Source: Sphingomonas azotifigens NBRC 15497
GTDB taxonomy: Bacteria > Pseudomonadota > Alphaproteobacteria > Sphingomonadales > Sphingomonadaceae
Reading direction: 5' to 3'
Length of the DNA stretch: 64,000 nucleotides
Assembly: GCF_002091475.1 (NCBI RefSeq)
Contig: NZ_BCTR01000021.1
Location: 116,911-180,910 of the forward strand
Part shown: positions 1 to 8,592 of the stretch, piece by piece
Layout of the letters: each line of letters begins with the position of its first letter
Numbering within the stretch: position 1 is the first letter of the stretch
The notes under the pieces: model-generated
The model's input: only the letters and a program-made list of their open reading frames with translations
Databases searched by the model: none
Told to the model about the DNA's origin: nothing
Program-made: the position numbers and the translations under genes

Positions 1-742
1 AGGCGCCCTTTGCCGCCGCCTCGCGCGGGATGCGATCCTTGCCCGGGTGCCCGCCGAAATCGATGTAGAGCTTGGCCCGCGTCAGCAGGTCCTTCACCTG
101 GTCGCGGTTCATGTTCTGCAGCGGCGCCGGCTTGATGTCGGTGCGACCGCGCCGCTCCAGCTCGGCGAGGATCAGCGCGGTGCGCTCGGCGCCCTTTTTC
201 GGATTGTAGACCAGCAGATTTTCGCGCGCGGTGGCGTTCGCGGCGGTCTCGATGCCGTCGAGATATTCCTGCGCGAGGTAATCGGTCAGCGATTCCGCAC
301 GGCCCAGCTTGTTTGCTTCGAGGAACTGGCGGGCATAATCGCTCTGGTAGAGATGGACGTCGACGCCCTGGCGCAGCCGCGCCATCGTGCCCCGTGCGTA
401 CAGCCAGCGCGGAAACATCCGGGCGAGCCGGGAGAATTCGACCATGAAGAAATTGTCGACGCTCATCCACCAGAAGTAGATGCGCATGCCCTTGAACATC
501 GGGAGCAGCCTGGGGAACGCTTCCGGCAGTACCACGATGTCGCCCGGCGTCATGTCGTCAAGGCTGGCGACCGGCACGTCGTAGCGAATAAAGGCCTCGG
601 GCGTCGCGGCAGGCTGGTCGAAGGGGGTGTAGAGCATGCGCGCATCGACCCCGTGCCGACGCAGACTATGCCCCAACTGCTGGCTCAGCTCGGTGCCCCC
701 GGTGACGATACCGGTCGGCGCTACCAGAAAAACCTTCGCCAT
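1..742 (-). CDS. Glycosyltransferase-like protein, 3' part cut by window edge
   Basis: The frame opens with ATG at 742 (MAKVFLVAPTGIVTGGTEL) and stays open for 247 codons to the left edge, so the C-terminus is missing. The N-terminus looks like the nucleotide-fold start of a GT-B glycosyltransferase, with a Gly-rich turn (TGGTELSQQL) after the first strand. Near the left edge is the stretch HPGKDRIPREAA, which I associate with uncharacterised glycosyltransferase-like proteins of polysaccharide loci. It is divergent from glf, 166 bp away, and belongs by position to the exopolysaccharide locus, possibly adding a side-chain sugar. The donor and linkage cannot be read from the sequence. The long plus-strand frame over the same bases is taken as a shadow. 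Confidence 0.7.
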   Translation of the reverse strand, partial: MAKVFLVAPTGIVTGGTELSQQLGHSLRRHGVDARMLYTPFDQPAATPEAFIRYDVPVASLDDMTPGDIVVLPEAFPRLLPMFKGMRIYFWWMSVDNFFMVEFSRLARMFPRWLYARGTMARLRQGVDVHLYQSDYARQFLEANKLGRAESLTDYLAQEYLDGIETAANATARENLLVYNPKKGAERTALILAELERRGRTDIKPAPLQNMNRDQVKDLLTRAKLYIDFGGHPGKDRIPREAAAKGA

Positions 743-908
743 CGAACGCAAGTCCCCTCATCTCCGCGCCGGAAGGCGGGCGGACTTGCATCTAACGGGT
801 GCGCAAAGGTGGCACAAGCGCGTGGTGCGACGCGAAATTCGCCGCCTTGGCCCGCCGGTTATAGCCAGCTATGATGTCTTCGAATCCAAGATCATCTTTG
901 GGGGTATC

Positions 909-2021
909 ATGTACGACTGGCTTGTTGTTGGCGCCGGTTTCGCTGGGGCTACCTTGGCGGAACGCCTCGCCAGCCAGCGCGGCGAGCGGGTCCTGGTGGT
1001 GGACCGCCGCCCCCATATCGGCGGCAACGCGTTCGATGTCGCCAATGCGGACGGGCTGCTGATCCACCAGTACGGCCCGCACATCTTCCACACCAACAGC
1101 GACATGATCGTCGACTATCTGTCGCAGTTTACCGAATGGCGCCCCTATGAGCACCGCGTGCTCGCCAGCGTCGACGGGCAATTGGTGCCGATCCCGATCA
1201 ATCTCACCACGATCAACAAGCTCTACGGGCTGTCGCTCACCGAGGAGGAAGTGCCCGCCTGGCTGGCCGCGCGGGCGGAGCCGGTCGAGGTGATCAAGAC
1301 CAGCGAGGACGTCGTCGTCTCGGTCGTCGGTCGCGAACTCTACGAGAAGTTCTTCCGCGGCTATACGCGCAAGCAATGGGGCCTCGACCCCAGCCAGCTC
1401 GACAAGTCGGTCACCGCGCGGGTGCCCACCCGCACCAACACCGACGACCGCTATTTCGGCGACAGCTTCCAGGCCATGCCGAAGGAAGGCTATACCAAGA
1501 TGTTCGAGCGGATGCTCGATCATCCGAACATCGAGTTGCGCACCGGCGTCGAGTTCAAGGACGTGACCGACGGCTATCGCAACCTGATCTTCACCGGCCC
1601 GATCGACGAATATTTCGAGTTCCAGCACGGCAAGCTGCCCTATCGCTCGCTGCGCTTCGAGCATGTCACGCTCGACCAGGAATGGCACCAGCCGGTGGCG
1701 GTGGTGAACTATCCGCAGGACCAGGACTATACCCGGATCACCGAGTACAAGTATCTGACCGGGCAGGAGCACGCCAAGACCGCGCTCACCTACGAGTATC
1801 CCTCGGCCGAGGGCGATCCCTATTATCCGATCCCGCGCGACGAGAACTACCAGCAGTTCAAGAAGTACGAGGCGCTGGCCAACGCGCAGGACAAGGTCTG
1901 GTTCGTCGGTCGCCTGGCGACCTATCGCTATTACAACATGGACCAGATCGTCGGTCAGGCGCTGGCGACCTTCCGCCGCATCGACGAGCGGCTCGAGCGG
2001 CCGGCAGCCGCCGCCGAATAA
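909..2021 (+). CDS. glf: UDP-galactopyranose mutase
   Basis: Flavoenzyme interconverting UDP-galactopyranose and UDP-galactofuranose in the cytoplasm. The 370-aa product has the usual family length. It begins MYDWLVVGAGFAGATLAERL, an FAD-binding Rossmann motif (GAGFAG, residues 8-13), and contains the family signatures NAFDV, YGPHIFHT, FFRGYTRKQWG, RVPTRTNTDDRYF and VGRLATYRYYNMDQ. An in-frame upstream extension to 636 exists, but ATG 909 starts exactly at the conserved N-terminus and follows a G-rich stretch. The gene heads the exopolysaccharide locus, which implies Galf in this polymer or another surface glycan. Known sphingan repeats are not described as containing Galf, so its presence is notable. 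Confidence 0.95.
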   Translation: MYDWLVVGAGFAGATLAERLASQRGERVLVVDRRPHIGGNAFDVANADGLLIHQYGPHIFHTNSDMIVDYLSQFTEWRPYEHRVLASVDGQLVPIPINLTTINKLYGLSLTEEEVPAWLAARAEPVEVIKTSEDVVVSVVGRELYEKFFRGYTRKQWGLDPSQLDKSVTARVPTRTNTDDRYFGDSFQAMPKEGYTKMFERMLDHPNIELRTGVEFKDVTDGYRNLIFTGPIDEYFEFQHGKLPYRSLRFEHVTLDQEWHQPVAVVNYPQDQDYTRITEYKYLTGQEHAKTALTYEYPSAEGDPYYPIPRDENYQQFKKYEALANAQDKVWFVGRLATYRYYNMDQIVGQALATFRRIDERLERPAAAAE

Positions 2022-2063
2022 TACCAACCTGCACGGAAAAGAACCTATCTTCGTCCTCCACAT

Positions 2064-2159
2064 CGTCACCCCGGCGAAAGCCGGGGTCCATTGCGGTCTC
2101 GCTATCGGCGTTTGCTGAGACCGAGAGGCGAATGGATCCCGGCTTTCGCCGGGATGACG
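2064..2159. repeat. REPIN-like paired hairpin, family A copy 1
   Basis: A 96-bp element made of two inverted hairpins. One end reads GTCACCCCGGCGAAAGCC and the other ends TTTCGCCGGGATGAC. Each end is itself an imperfect palindrome. A second copy with the same ends and a related centre (CTGAgaCCGAGAGGCG versus CTGAagCCGAGAGGCG) lies at 56004-56099. This copy sits just after the glf stop. Confidence 0.8.
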
Positions 2160-2244
2160 GGGAGAGGCTGGAGGAGTTGGTATCAACGCAGCCTGGTATA
2201 AGCCCGCGCGGGCGCGTCCTCCGGGCCCCAAGGCACGCGCAACG

Positions 2245-2280
2245 CAAAAGGCCCGCCGGCTCCCGGCGGGCCTCTTTCTT
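2245..2280. terminator. Bidirectional intrinsic terminator between glf and spsG
   Basis: A perfect 10-bp stem (2250-2259 GGCCCGCCGG with 2263-2272) and 3-nt loop is followed by TCTTTCTT on the plus strand and, read the other way, by TTTTG. It lies between the convergent glf and polymerase genes. Confidence 0.8.
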
Positions 2281-2322
2281 GTCCGGCACCTGGCCGCCCG
2301 GCCGCCCAGCCGGGCGCGGCGT

Positions 2323-4020
2323 TCAGGCGACGAGCGGTCGCCCGAGCGGGTCGGGCGTGCGGACGTCCTCGCTGCCATATTGCTCGGCACCCGCGTGCAC
2401 GATCTGGCCGGTGCGGTTCCGATAGACCACCGCGATGCCGATGCCGAACAGCATCCAGTAGAGCATGTCGCTGTCCCATTGGGAGAGCACCGACCGCGTA
2501 CTGAGGAAGGTGGCGAACACCGAAACCAGCGCGAAATCGAACGGCATGCCGTTGCCCTTCCACAGCACGCCGCTGATCGACAGGATGATCATCAAGGCGA
2601 TGACGCCGCCGAAATAGGTGCCGAAGCCGATCAGCCCCTCGTCGGCCGCGGTCGACAGGAAGGCGCTGTCGATCGACAGGAAGCCGGCACCGTTGCGCCA
2701 GCCCACCGCATAGGCGCCGGCGCCGGGGCCGTAGCCGAATAGCGGGCGCTTCGCGACGGCGGGGATCGTCATGCGGAACTGCTCCTGGCGCGCCTGACTG
2801 CTCCCCTGGGTGGCGCCGCCGCCGAGCACGCGGTTGTGTACCGCCGGCACGAACAGGATCGCGCCGAGCAGCGCGACCATGAACGCCGGATACATCATCA
2901 TCGCGGAAACACCGATCAGGCTGCCCGGATGGTTCCGCCAGCGGCGGACCGCCCACAGGAACACATAGACGGTGTGCGCAAGGATCGCGCCCACCACGGC
3001 CAGCCGCGCCCCGCTCATATAGCCCGAGGAGACCAGCGCCAGATCATAGGCCGCCCAGAGCAGCTGCGACGCATTGGTCTTCGCGTTGAACAGCCGGTGC
3101 AGCGCGAACGGGATGGCCAGCGCCGTCAGCTCGCCCCAGGACAGGGGGCCGGTGAAGGTGGTGGAGATGCGGTAGCCGTTCCGGAAGTTGGGCGTCAGGA
3201 TCATGTTCAGCATCTGCTCGTCGACGTGCAGGAAGCTCGGGATCGAGTTCGCCCAGAGGATGTGCTTCTCGTGATATTCGAGCACGCCGATCACCATCAG
3301 GATGGCGACGAAGATCATGAAGCGATTGATCCACCAGTCGAACGTGCGCACGCCGGTGGCGAAGATCCAGATCGTGACGAAGAACATCGGCGTGTTCACC
3401 AGCGTCGTACCGATCCAGCGCGAGATCGCTTCCGAAGGCGACACCGAGGTGAAGGCCGAGATCGTGCTCGATACGAAGAAGATGAGGAACAAGGTCGAAA
3501 TCGGACGCGATTCCTTCAGCGCGACGCTGAGATCCGCCCGGAAGGGCCGCGACATCGACAGGCACATGAGGAAGACGATCGTGGTGATGGTGCCCACGAG
3601 GCGCCGCAGCGCAATCCAGGGCAGCCCGCCGACGTCGAGCGCGATATAGTTCGGCCAGAGCAGCTGGACCGCGAAATAGACCAGGAACAGGCGGAGCAGC
3701 ACCTTGAACGGCGGCGTGCGCGACCCCGGCAGCGCCCAGATCACGAACAGGCCGAGCAACGCATAGGGCGCACCGATCATCGCCAGCAATGCCGGCGGCA
3801 GGATGGCCGAGGCGACGCCGTAGAACATCGCGGTGATCATCACCACCGCGAACAGGACGGTGCGACGAAACGCGATCAGCCAGCCCGCCCGCTGCGGCGT
3901 GTACAGGGGCAGCACATCGCGGCGACGCTGGAGGAGTTCCTGCAGCCAGGCAGGGCGCCGGGCGCGCGACACGAAACCGCGAAGCGGGTCGATCCTGAAC
4001 CTTCGCGACACGGTCACCAT
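2323..4020 (-). CDS. spsG: Wzy/O-antigen-ligase-type polysaccharide polymerase (SpsG/GelG-like)
   Basis: A 565-aa polytopic inner-membrane protein. Hydrophobic segments run from about residue 50 to the end, with a large polar loop near residues 420-460 containing NRVLGGGATQGSSQARQEQFR. That layout is typical of Wzy/WaaL proteins that polymerise lipid-linked repeat units on the periplasmic face. The open frame extends to 4134, but the second of two close ATGs (4020, MVTVSRRF) is correctly spaced from GGAGGAG, whereas the first (4026) is too close. Order and orientation match spsG/gelG of sphingan clusters. The minus-strand neighbour upstream is the beta-helix protein, not the expected flippase. 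Confidence 0.8.
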   Translation of the reverse strand: MVTVSRRFRIDPLRGFVSRARRPAWLQELLQRRRDVLPLYTPQRAGWLIAFRRTVLFAVVMITAMFYGVASAILPPALLAMIGAPYALLGLFVIWALPGSRTPPFKVLLRLFLVYFAVQLLWPNYIALDVGGLPWIALRRLVGTITTIVFLMCLSMSRPFRADLSVALKESRPISTLFLIFFVSSTISAFTSVSPSEAISRWIGTTLVNTPMFFVTIWIFATGVRTFDWWINRFMIFVAILMVIGVLEYHEKHILWANSIPSFLHVDEQMLNMILTPNFRNGYRISTTFTGPLSWGELTALAIPFALHRLFNAKTNASQLLWAAYDLALVSSGYMSGARLAVVGAILAHTVYVFLWAVRRWRNHPGSLIGVSAMMMYPAFMVALLGAILFVPAVHNRVLGGGATQGSSQARQEQFRMTIPAVAKRPLFGYGPGAGAYAVGWRNGAGFLSIDSAFLSTAADEGLIGFGTYFGGVIALMIILSISGVLWKGNGMPFDFALVSVFATFLSTRSVLSQWDSDMLYWMLFGIGIAVVYRNRTGQIVHAGAEQYGSEDVRTPDPLGRPLVA

Positions 4021-4240
4021 CGGCATCTCCTCCAATCCGCCGCGCCGGTCAGTTCGGGCAGGCGAAGCGACGCAGCACGTCGTGTTCGTTTGGTTCAGCA
4101 ACACAAAGAAAGCAAGGTACATGACGCACCGCACAAGATGAAATGGCGGAGGTTTGCGCCCCCGCCATCTTCCATACTGCGCGACACGCAGATCGACTTA
4201 TACCAAGGTGCATTCAGGCGGACTCATCATGCCGCACACC

Positions 4241-4267
4241 GTCATCCCAGCGAGAGCCGGGGTGACG
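4241..4267. repeat. Solitary REP half-element, family A
   Basis: GTCATCCCAGCGAGAGCC followed by GGGGTGACG is a single hairpin with the end sequence of the family A elements. It lies in the 303-bp gap between spsG and spsR. I see no gene in the rest of that gap. Confidence 0.55.
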
Positions 4268-4323
4268 ATATGGGGCCGCGATGGGTTCTTAACCGCGCAA
4301 CCTGGTAATACACGTCGATCCGT

Positions 4324-6303
4324 TTACGCGTGGTTGAGCTGCAGCGCGCTCAGCTTCGACGACAGCAGCGCGCTCGACGAGGACGACGAGAGGCTGCCGG
4401 CGCCGATGCCCGCCTGCTGGGCCATTGCCAGCATCAGCTGCGCGGCCTGCGCGCTGGCGCTGTTCACCGTGTTCGTCGCGAGCGTCGGGGCAGGCTGCAG
4501 CGTCTGGCTCGAGCCGGTGCCGGTCGCCAGCGAGGTTGCGGTCGGCACCACGCCCTGGGTGAGGTTGACCTTCACCGCATCCGCCGACGCCGGGTTGCCG
4601 GTCAGGGTGAGCGACTGCACCTGGGCGGCGCTGAGCGCGGTATCGCGGATCTCGATGTCGCCCACCGTGCCGCTGACCGCCTTGCTGAACTGGCCGCCAA
4701 TGTACAGGCCGCCCGATTCGACGCCCTTGGTCGTGCCGGTGACGAGGCCGCTGCCGCGCTGGACGCCGTCGACATAGATCAGCAGCTGGCTGCGCTGGCT
4801 GTCATAGGTGAACGCGATCTTGTGGTTGTTCGCGTCGGTCAGCTTGGCCCCGCTGGTCGCGACACTATAGCCCTTGCCGCTGGCGTTCTCCATCGCGAAG
4901 ACGAGTTCGCCGTCGGCGCGCAGCGACACCGTCCAGCTGCGGAAGATGCTCATGATGTCGCCCACCGCGGCGGTCGGCGCATCGCGCTTGAGATCGAAGC
5001 TGATGGTGAACGCCGAAAGCCCGTAGAGCTGCTTGCTGGTATTCTTGTCGAGCGCGACGCCAACGCCGGTCTGGATCCGGAAGCTGTTGCCCGAAACCTT
5101 GGTCAGGTCGATCGGCGCGATGACCGACGTCGATGCCCAGCGCGACTTGTCGACCAGCCCGGTCGAATTGAAGCTGAGGTCGAGCAGCAGCGAGGAGGCG
5201 GTCGGCTTGGCCGCAGCCTGCTGGCTCTGCACCAGATCGGCGACGATGCTGCCCTTCGGCGGCTGATAGCCGACGCCGGACACCAGCAGATCGGCAATCC
5301 GCGCTGCATTGACGTCGTTCAGGCCGGCGATGCTGCGCATCACGCCCAGATCGGATCCGAGATTGACGTTCTTCGACTGCTGGATGTTCTTCGAGCTCGA
5401 CGTCACGATGATGCTGTCGGCGATGTTGTTGGTGACCTTGGCGCCATCCACCGCGTTCAGCTGGATCCAATAGGCAACCCCGTCCACCTTCGACATGACG
5501 CTGTTCGAATCGAGCGTCACGTTCTTCGCGCTGCTTACCGAAATGCCCTGCGACCAGCCGTTCGAATACACCATGTTATTGGAGATGTTCAGGGTATCGT
5601 AGATCAGCGACGGGTTTTCGCCGCCGATGAAGATGCCCTGCGAGCCACGGCCGGCGCCCTGCATGATCACGTTGTTGGTGATCGTGACGTTGCTGCTGGC
5701 GTACTTGCTGTTCGCGGTCCAGAACTGGATCGCATCCGGGTGCTCGGTGCCGACAGGGAACAGGTTGGTGAAGCTGTTGCTGTCGATCGTGGTGTTCTTC
5801 ATCTCGGAAAAATTGGTGTGGTCGCGGCGGTTGTTTTCGAAAATGCTGTCCTTGATCAGCATCCCGTCCACGGTCTGACCTGCCAATCCGACGGCGAAGT
5901 GATCGATGGACGAGTTGGTGATCGTGACATTGTTCGACTGCCGCACCTGCAGGCCGACCCCGATCGACGCGCTGGGATCCCCGGTGCCCCCGCTGAACCC
6001 GACCTTGTTCAACACGATGTTGCTGGAAGAGGCCACTTGGTTGGCCAGTGTATCCGTCGTCATCGTCCGCTTGACGTCGAGATTGTCCACCGTGAGGTTG
6101 CTGCTCGACGCGACCGTCAGCACGCTGACGTTAACCTTGCTGTTCGGATCGAGCGAGGTAATCGTTACGTTCGAGGCGAAGTTTTTGTACATCACGGTCA
6201 GGTTGGTATAGCTACCCGCCGCAAGCTTGATGGTCTCGCCACCCCTCGCCGCCTTGATCGCGGCGTCGAGTTCGCTCTGATTTTTAACGATGATGTCCGG
6301 CAT
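4324..6303 (-). CDS. spsR: Right-handed beta-helix lyase-like protein with C-terminal LamG-type domain (SpsR/GelR-like)
   Basis: A 659-aa protein. Residues about 1-330 carry repeated N-V-T-I-T-N/S-N rungs (SNVTITS, NNVTITN, NVTLDSN) typical of parallel beta-helix polysaccharide lyases. Residues about 370-570 look like a concanavalin/LamG fold (FTISFDLKR, HKIAFTYD, LLIYVDGVQRGSG, GLYIGGQF). There is no N-terminal signal peptide: it starts MPDIIVKNQSELDAAI. The C-terminus is Ala/Ser-rich and ends KLSALQLNHA, compatible with a C-terminal type I secretion signal. In known sphingan clusters R encodes a putative lyase and AtrB/AtrD are thought to form a type I exporter. By inference this protein is secreted by the pair at 18494-22065 and trims or releases the polymer. 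No catalytic residue was assigned. Confidence 0.75.
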   Translation of the reverse strand: MPDIIVKNQSELDAAIKAARGGETIKLAAGSYTNLTVMYKNFASNVTITSLDPNSKVNVSVLTVASSSNLTVDNLDVKRTMTTDTLANQVASSSNIVLNKVGFSGGTGDPSASIGVGLQVRQSNNVTITNSSIDHFAVGLAGQTVDGMLIKDSIFENNRRDHTNFSEMKNTTIDSNSFTNLFPVGTEHPDAIQFWTANSKYASSNVTITNNVIMQGAGRGSQGIFIGGENPSLIYDTLNISNNMVYSNGWSQGISVSSAKNVTLDSNSVMSKVDGVAYWIQLNAVDGAKVTNNIADSIIVTSSSKNIQQSKNVNLGSDLGVMRSIAGLNDVNAARIADLLVSGVGYQPPKGSIVADLVQSQQAAAKPTASSLLLDLSFNSTGLVDKSRWASTSVIAPIDLTKVSGNSFRIQTGVGVALDKNTSKQLYGLSAFTISFDLKRDAPTAAVGDIMSIFRSWTVSLRADGELVFAMENASGKGYSVATSGAKLTDANNHKIAFTYDSQRSQLLIYVDGVQRGSGLVTGTTKGVESGGLYIGGQFSKAVSGTVGDIEIRDTALSAAQVQSLTLTGNPASADAVKVNLTQGVVPTATSLATGTGSSQTLQPAPTLATNTVNSASAQAAQLMLAMAQQAGIGAGSLSSSSSSALLSSKLSALQLNHA

Positions 6304-6497
6304 GTTCGTACTCTTGACTAGTTCGACCCCCGTCGAACGTTGACCCCAACAATCCGAAAGTACCGCCCGGCCTCTGAAAATTGGCCCAAGGGATAGGGTT
6401 AAGGGTTCTTTATCAGGTTTTTAGCTGCGCGGCCGAAACGACCCGTCCGGCCGGCATTGCGGCTCGACGCCGCAGCGCAGCGTAGCTATAGCGAGCT

Positions 6498-7448
6498 ATG
6501 CCCAGCGTCCCCGCTCCCGAGGTCAGCGTTCTGGTGGTCGCCTACCAGTCGGCCGCGTTCCTAACCGAATGCTTCACCAGCATCGCCGCCTCCGCCGCGC
6601 AGACGCCGCACGAGATCCTGCTGATCGACAATGGCGACGGCTCGAGCGAGGCCTTTGCCCGTGCGAACTTCCCGCACGTGCGAATCGTCCCGAGCGAGGG
6701 CAATATCGGCTTCGGCGCCGGCAATAATCGCCTCGCCGCGCAGGCCCGGGCGCCCCGGCTGCTGCTGGTCAACCCCGATGCCGCGCCCGTCGCCGGCGCG
6801 ATCGATCGCCTGGTCGCCTTCTCCAAGCAGCATCCGGAGGCCGCGGCCTGGGGCGGGCTCTCCTATTTTCCGCATGGCGAGCTGGATCCCTCGAACTTCA
6901 TGGCGCTGCCCACCCCGCGCGATTTCGTCGTCTCGGTGGTCGACAGCCGACCGCTGCGCCGCGGCGGGCTGCCGGTCGGCACCAAGGAGCCGGGCCCGGT
7001 GGAAGTGCTGAGCGGCGGCTTCATGATGGTTCGCGCCGATGTCTGGCGCGAGATCCAGGGGTTCGACGAGAGCTTCTTCCTCTACGCCGAAGAGATCGAC
7101 TTCTTCGCCCGGATCCATGCCCTGGGCTATGCGGTGCTGGTCGATCCGGCCGTGCGCGTGATCCACAGCCCCGGCAGCGGCGCGTCGATGTCGGGCAGCA
7201 GGCTGCTCTATCTCACCACCGGCCGCATGCACTATGCGCGCAAGCACTTCAGCAAGCTCGGCGCGTGGATGACCGGCAGCGCCTTCGTGCTGACGGCCGC
7301 CAAATATGCCTTTCTGTGCCCGGTGCTGGCAAAGCTGAAGCCGCACGATGCGGAGCGGCTGATGCAGCTGAGCAAAGGCTGGGGAACGGTGCTGCGCCAG
7401 CGCGCGCGCTGGTGGCAGGGCTATGGCTCGCGCAGCGCGCGCGGCTGA
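6498..7448 (+). CDS. spsQ: Family 2 glycosyltransferase, probable rhamnosyltransferase (SpsQ/GelQ-like)
   Basis: A 316-aa GT-A glycosyltransferase with the GT2 opening VSVLVVAYQSAAFLTECF, a nucleotide-binding segment LLIDNGDGSSE, the DxD-like LLVNPDAAP and the acceptor-side LSGGFMMVRADVWREIQGFDESFFLYAEEIDF. These are shared by rhamnosyltransferases of the WbbL/RfbN type. Position and orientation match spsQ/gelQ, for which addition of rhamnose to the repeat unit has been proposed. Start ATG 6498 gives a complete family N-terminus, although no strong ribosome binding site precedes it. It is divergent from spsR with a 194-bp shared upstream region. Confidence 0.8.
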   Translation: MPSVPAPEVSVLVVAYQSAAFLTECFTSIAASAAQTPHEILLIDNGDGSSEAFARANFPHVRIVPSEGNIGFGAGNNRLAAQARAPRLLLVNPDAAPVAGAIDRLVAFSKQHPEAAAWGGLSYFPHGELDPSNFMALPTPRDFVVSVVDSRPLRRGGLPVGTKEPGPVEVLSGGFMMVRADVWREIQGFDESFFLYAEEIDFFARIHALGYAVLVDPAVRVIHSPGSGASMSGSRLLYLTTGRMHYARKHFSKLGAWMTGSAFVLTAAKYAFLCPVLAKLKPHDAERLMQLSKGWGTVLRQRARWWQGYGSRSARG

Positions 7449-7509
7449 GACAGCGGACTCACCGGGACGGACGTTCCGCGCCAGTCGGCGGACGCGCGGG
7501 GAGGAAGAA

Positions 7510-7534
7510 GCGGGGCTGCGCCGTACAGCCCCGC
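7510..7534. terminator. Hairpin between convergent spsQ and spsI
   Basis: A 9-bp stem, GCGGGGCTG (7510-7518) with CAGCCCCGC (7526-7534), lies between two convergent genes. The T-tract is weak on both sides (CCGTCTTC and CTTCTTCC). Confidence 0.55.
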
Positions 7535-7544
7535 CCGTCTTCGC

Positions 7545-8456
7545 TTAGTTGGCGTTGCCGGTCACCGCAGCCGACGGCTCGGTGCGCGGTGCCGGGCTGG
7601 CACCCGCGCCGGCCTTGGCCTGCGGCGGCGGGCTGTAGCCCGGCTGGTACTTCACCGTCTCGCGGGCCTTCTTCAGGCGATCGTTGAGCTGGGCATCGGC
7701 CGCCTTGCTGAAGCGCTCGCTGCGCAGCGCGTTGAGCGCGAGCTCGTGCGCCTGGTCGCCGGTGAGCGGCTGGATCGTCGTGGCGGTGATCATGTTGGCG
7801 CTCAGGCCCTGCGGCGTCGGCAGGATGAACAGCTCGCCCGCGGGCAGCGCCGCGATCTTCGCCGCGATTTCCGGCGGCAGCGCGGCGGTGTCGATCTGGC
7901 TCGGCGCGCGGCGGAACTGGGTGCCGTCGGCAGTCAGCTTGTCGGCCAGCTGCTCCAGCGTCTTCAGCGGCGCGAACTGCTTGAACGCATCGGCCGAGGT
8001 GGGCGGCGGGAACATGATCTGGTCGACATTGTAGACCTTGCGCTGCGCGAACCGGTCCGGATGCTGCGCCTGGTATTGCGTGATCTCGCTTTCGGTCGGC
8101 TGGGCGATACCGCTGGCGATCTTGTCGCGCAGCATGGTGGCGAGGATCAGCTCATCGGCGCGGCGCTGCTGCACCAGATAGGCCGGGGTCTTGTCGAGCT
8201 TCTGCTCGCGAGCGATCTTGGCGAGGATCTTGCGCTCGATGACGCGCTGCAGCGCCATCTGCTCGGCCAGCTTGCGGTCGGTCCCCGGCGGCACCGGCGT
8301 CGCCTGCATCTCGGCATTCAGTTCGAAGATCGTGATCTCGTCGCCGTCGACGGATGCGACAACCTGCCCCTTGTCGAGGTTGCCGCCCTTGCCGCCACAT
8401 CCGGATACGGCCAGCGCGGCCGCAGCCACCGCCGTCACCAGGTACCATTTCTTCAT
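7545..8456 (-). CDS. spsI: EpsD-family peptidyl-prolyl cis-trans isomerase lipoprotein (SpsI/GelI-like)
   Basis: A 303-aa predicted lipoprotein. The signal MKKWYLVTAVAAAALAVSGC has its lipobox Cys at residue 20. A SurA/PrsA-like helical domain follows, with VASVDGDEITIFELN, then LAEQMALQRVIERKILAKIA, and a parvulin-like middle region (QRKVYNVDQIMFPPP). The C-terminus is a Pro/Ala-rich tail. Family knowledge links EpsD proteins to exosortase-associated exopolysaccharide loci, where they probably help outer-membrane export components fold. ATG 8456 follows GGGGAGG at good spacing. The longer open frame upstream is not used. Size and position fit spsI. Confidence 0.8.
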   Translation of the reverse strand: MKKWYLVTAVAAAALAVSGCGGKGGNLDKGQVVASVDGDEITIFELNAEMQATPVPPGTDRKLAEQMALQRVIERKILAKIAREQKLDKTPAYLVQQRRADELILATMLRDKIASGIAQPTESEITQYQAQHPDRFAQRKVYNVDQIMFPPPTSADAFKQFAPLKTLEQLADKLTADGTQFRRAPSQIDTAALPPEIAAKIAALPAGELFILPTPQGLSANMITATTIQPLTGDQAHELALNALRSERFSKAADAQLNDRLKKARETVKYQPGYSPPPQAKAGAGASPAPRTEPSAAVTGNAN

Positions 8457-8592
8457 GAAGACCTCCCCACCGCCGCGGAATTGCGCACGGCACAAACTTC
8501 TACTTGAACCTATTCGGGCGCGCGGGCATCCGCAATAGCGTTGGCAGCGCAGCATGGCTCCCGCCGGGAGACAGTTGGCACGAGGGGACAGC

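Noticed and set aside
47..874. 275-codon plus-strand frame at the left edge
   Set aside because: It is antisense to a frame with a clear glycosyltransferase-like N-terminus and has no recognisable motif. Long shadow frames are expected at this GC content.
2064..2159. Paired hairpins as CRISPR repeats
   Set aside because: Each locus holds one inverted pair, not several direct repeats with spacers, and no cas genes are present.
4330..6321. 663-codon plus-strand frame over the beta-helix gene
   Set aside because: The repeated NVTIT rungs on the minus strand are real protein signal. The opposite frame shows only shadow composition.
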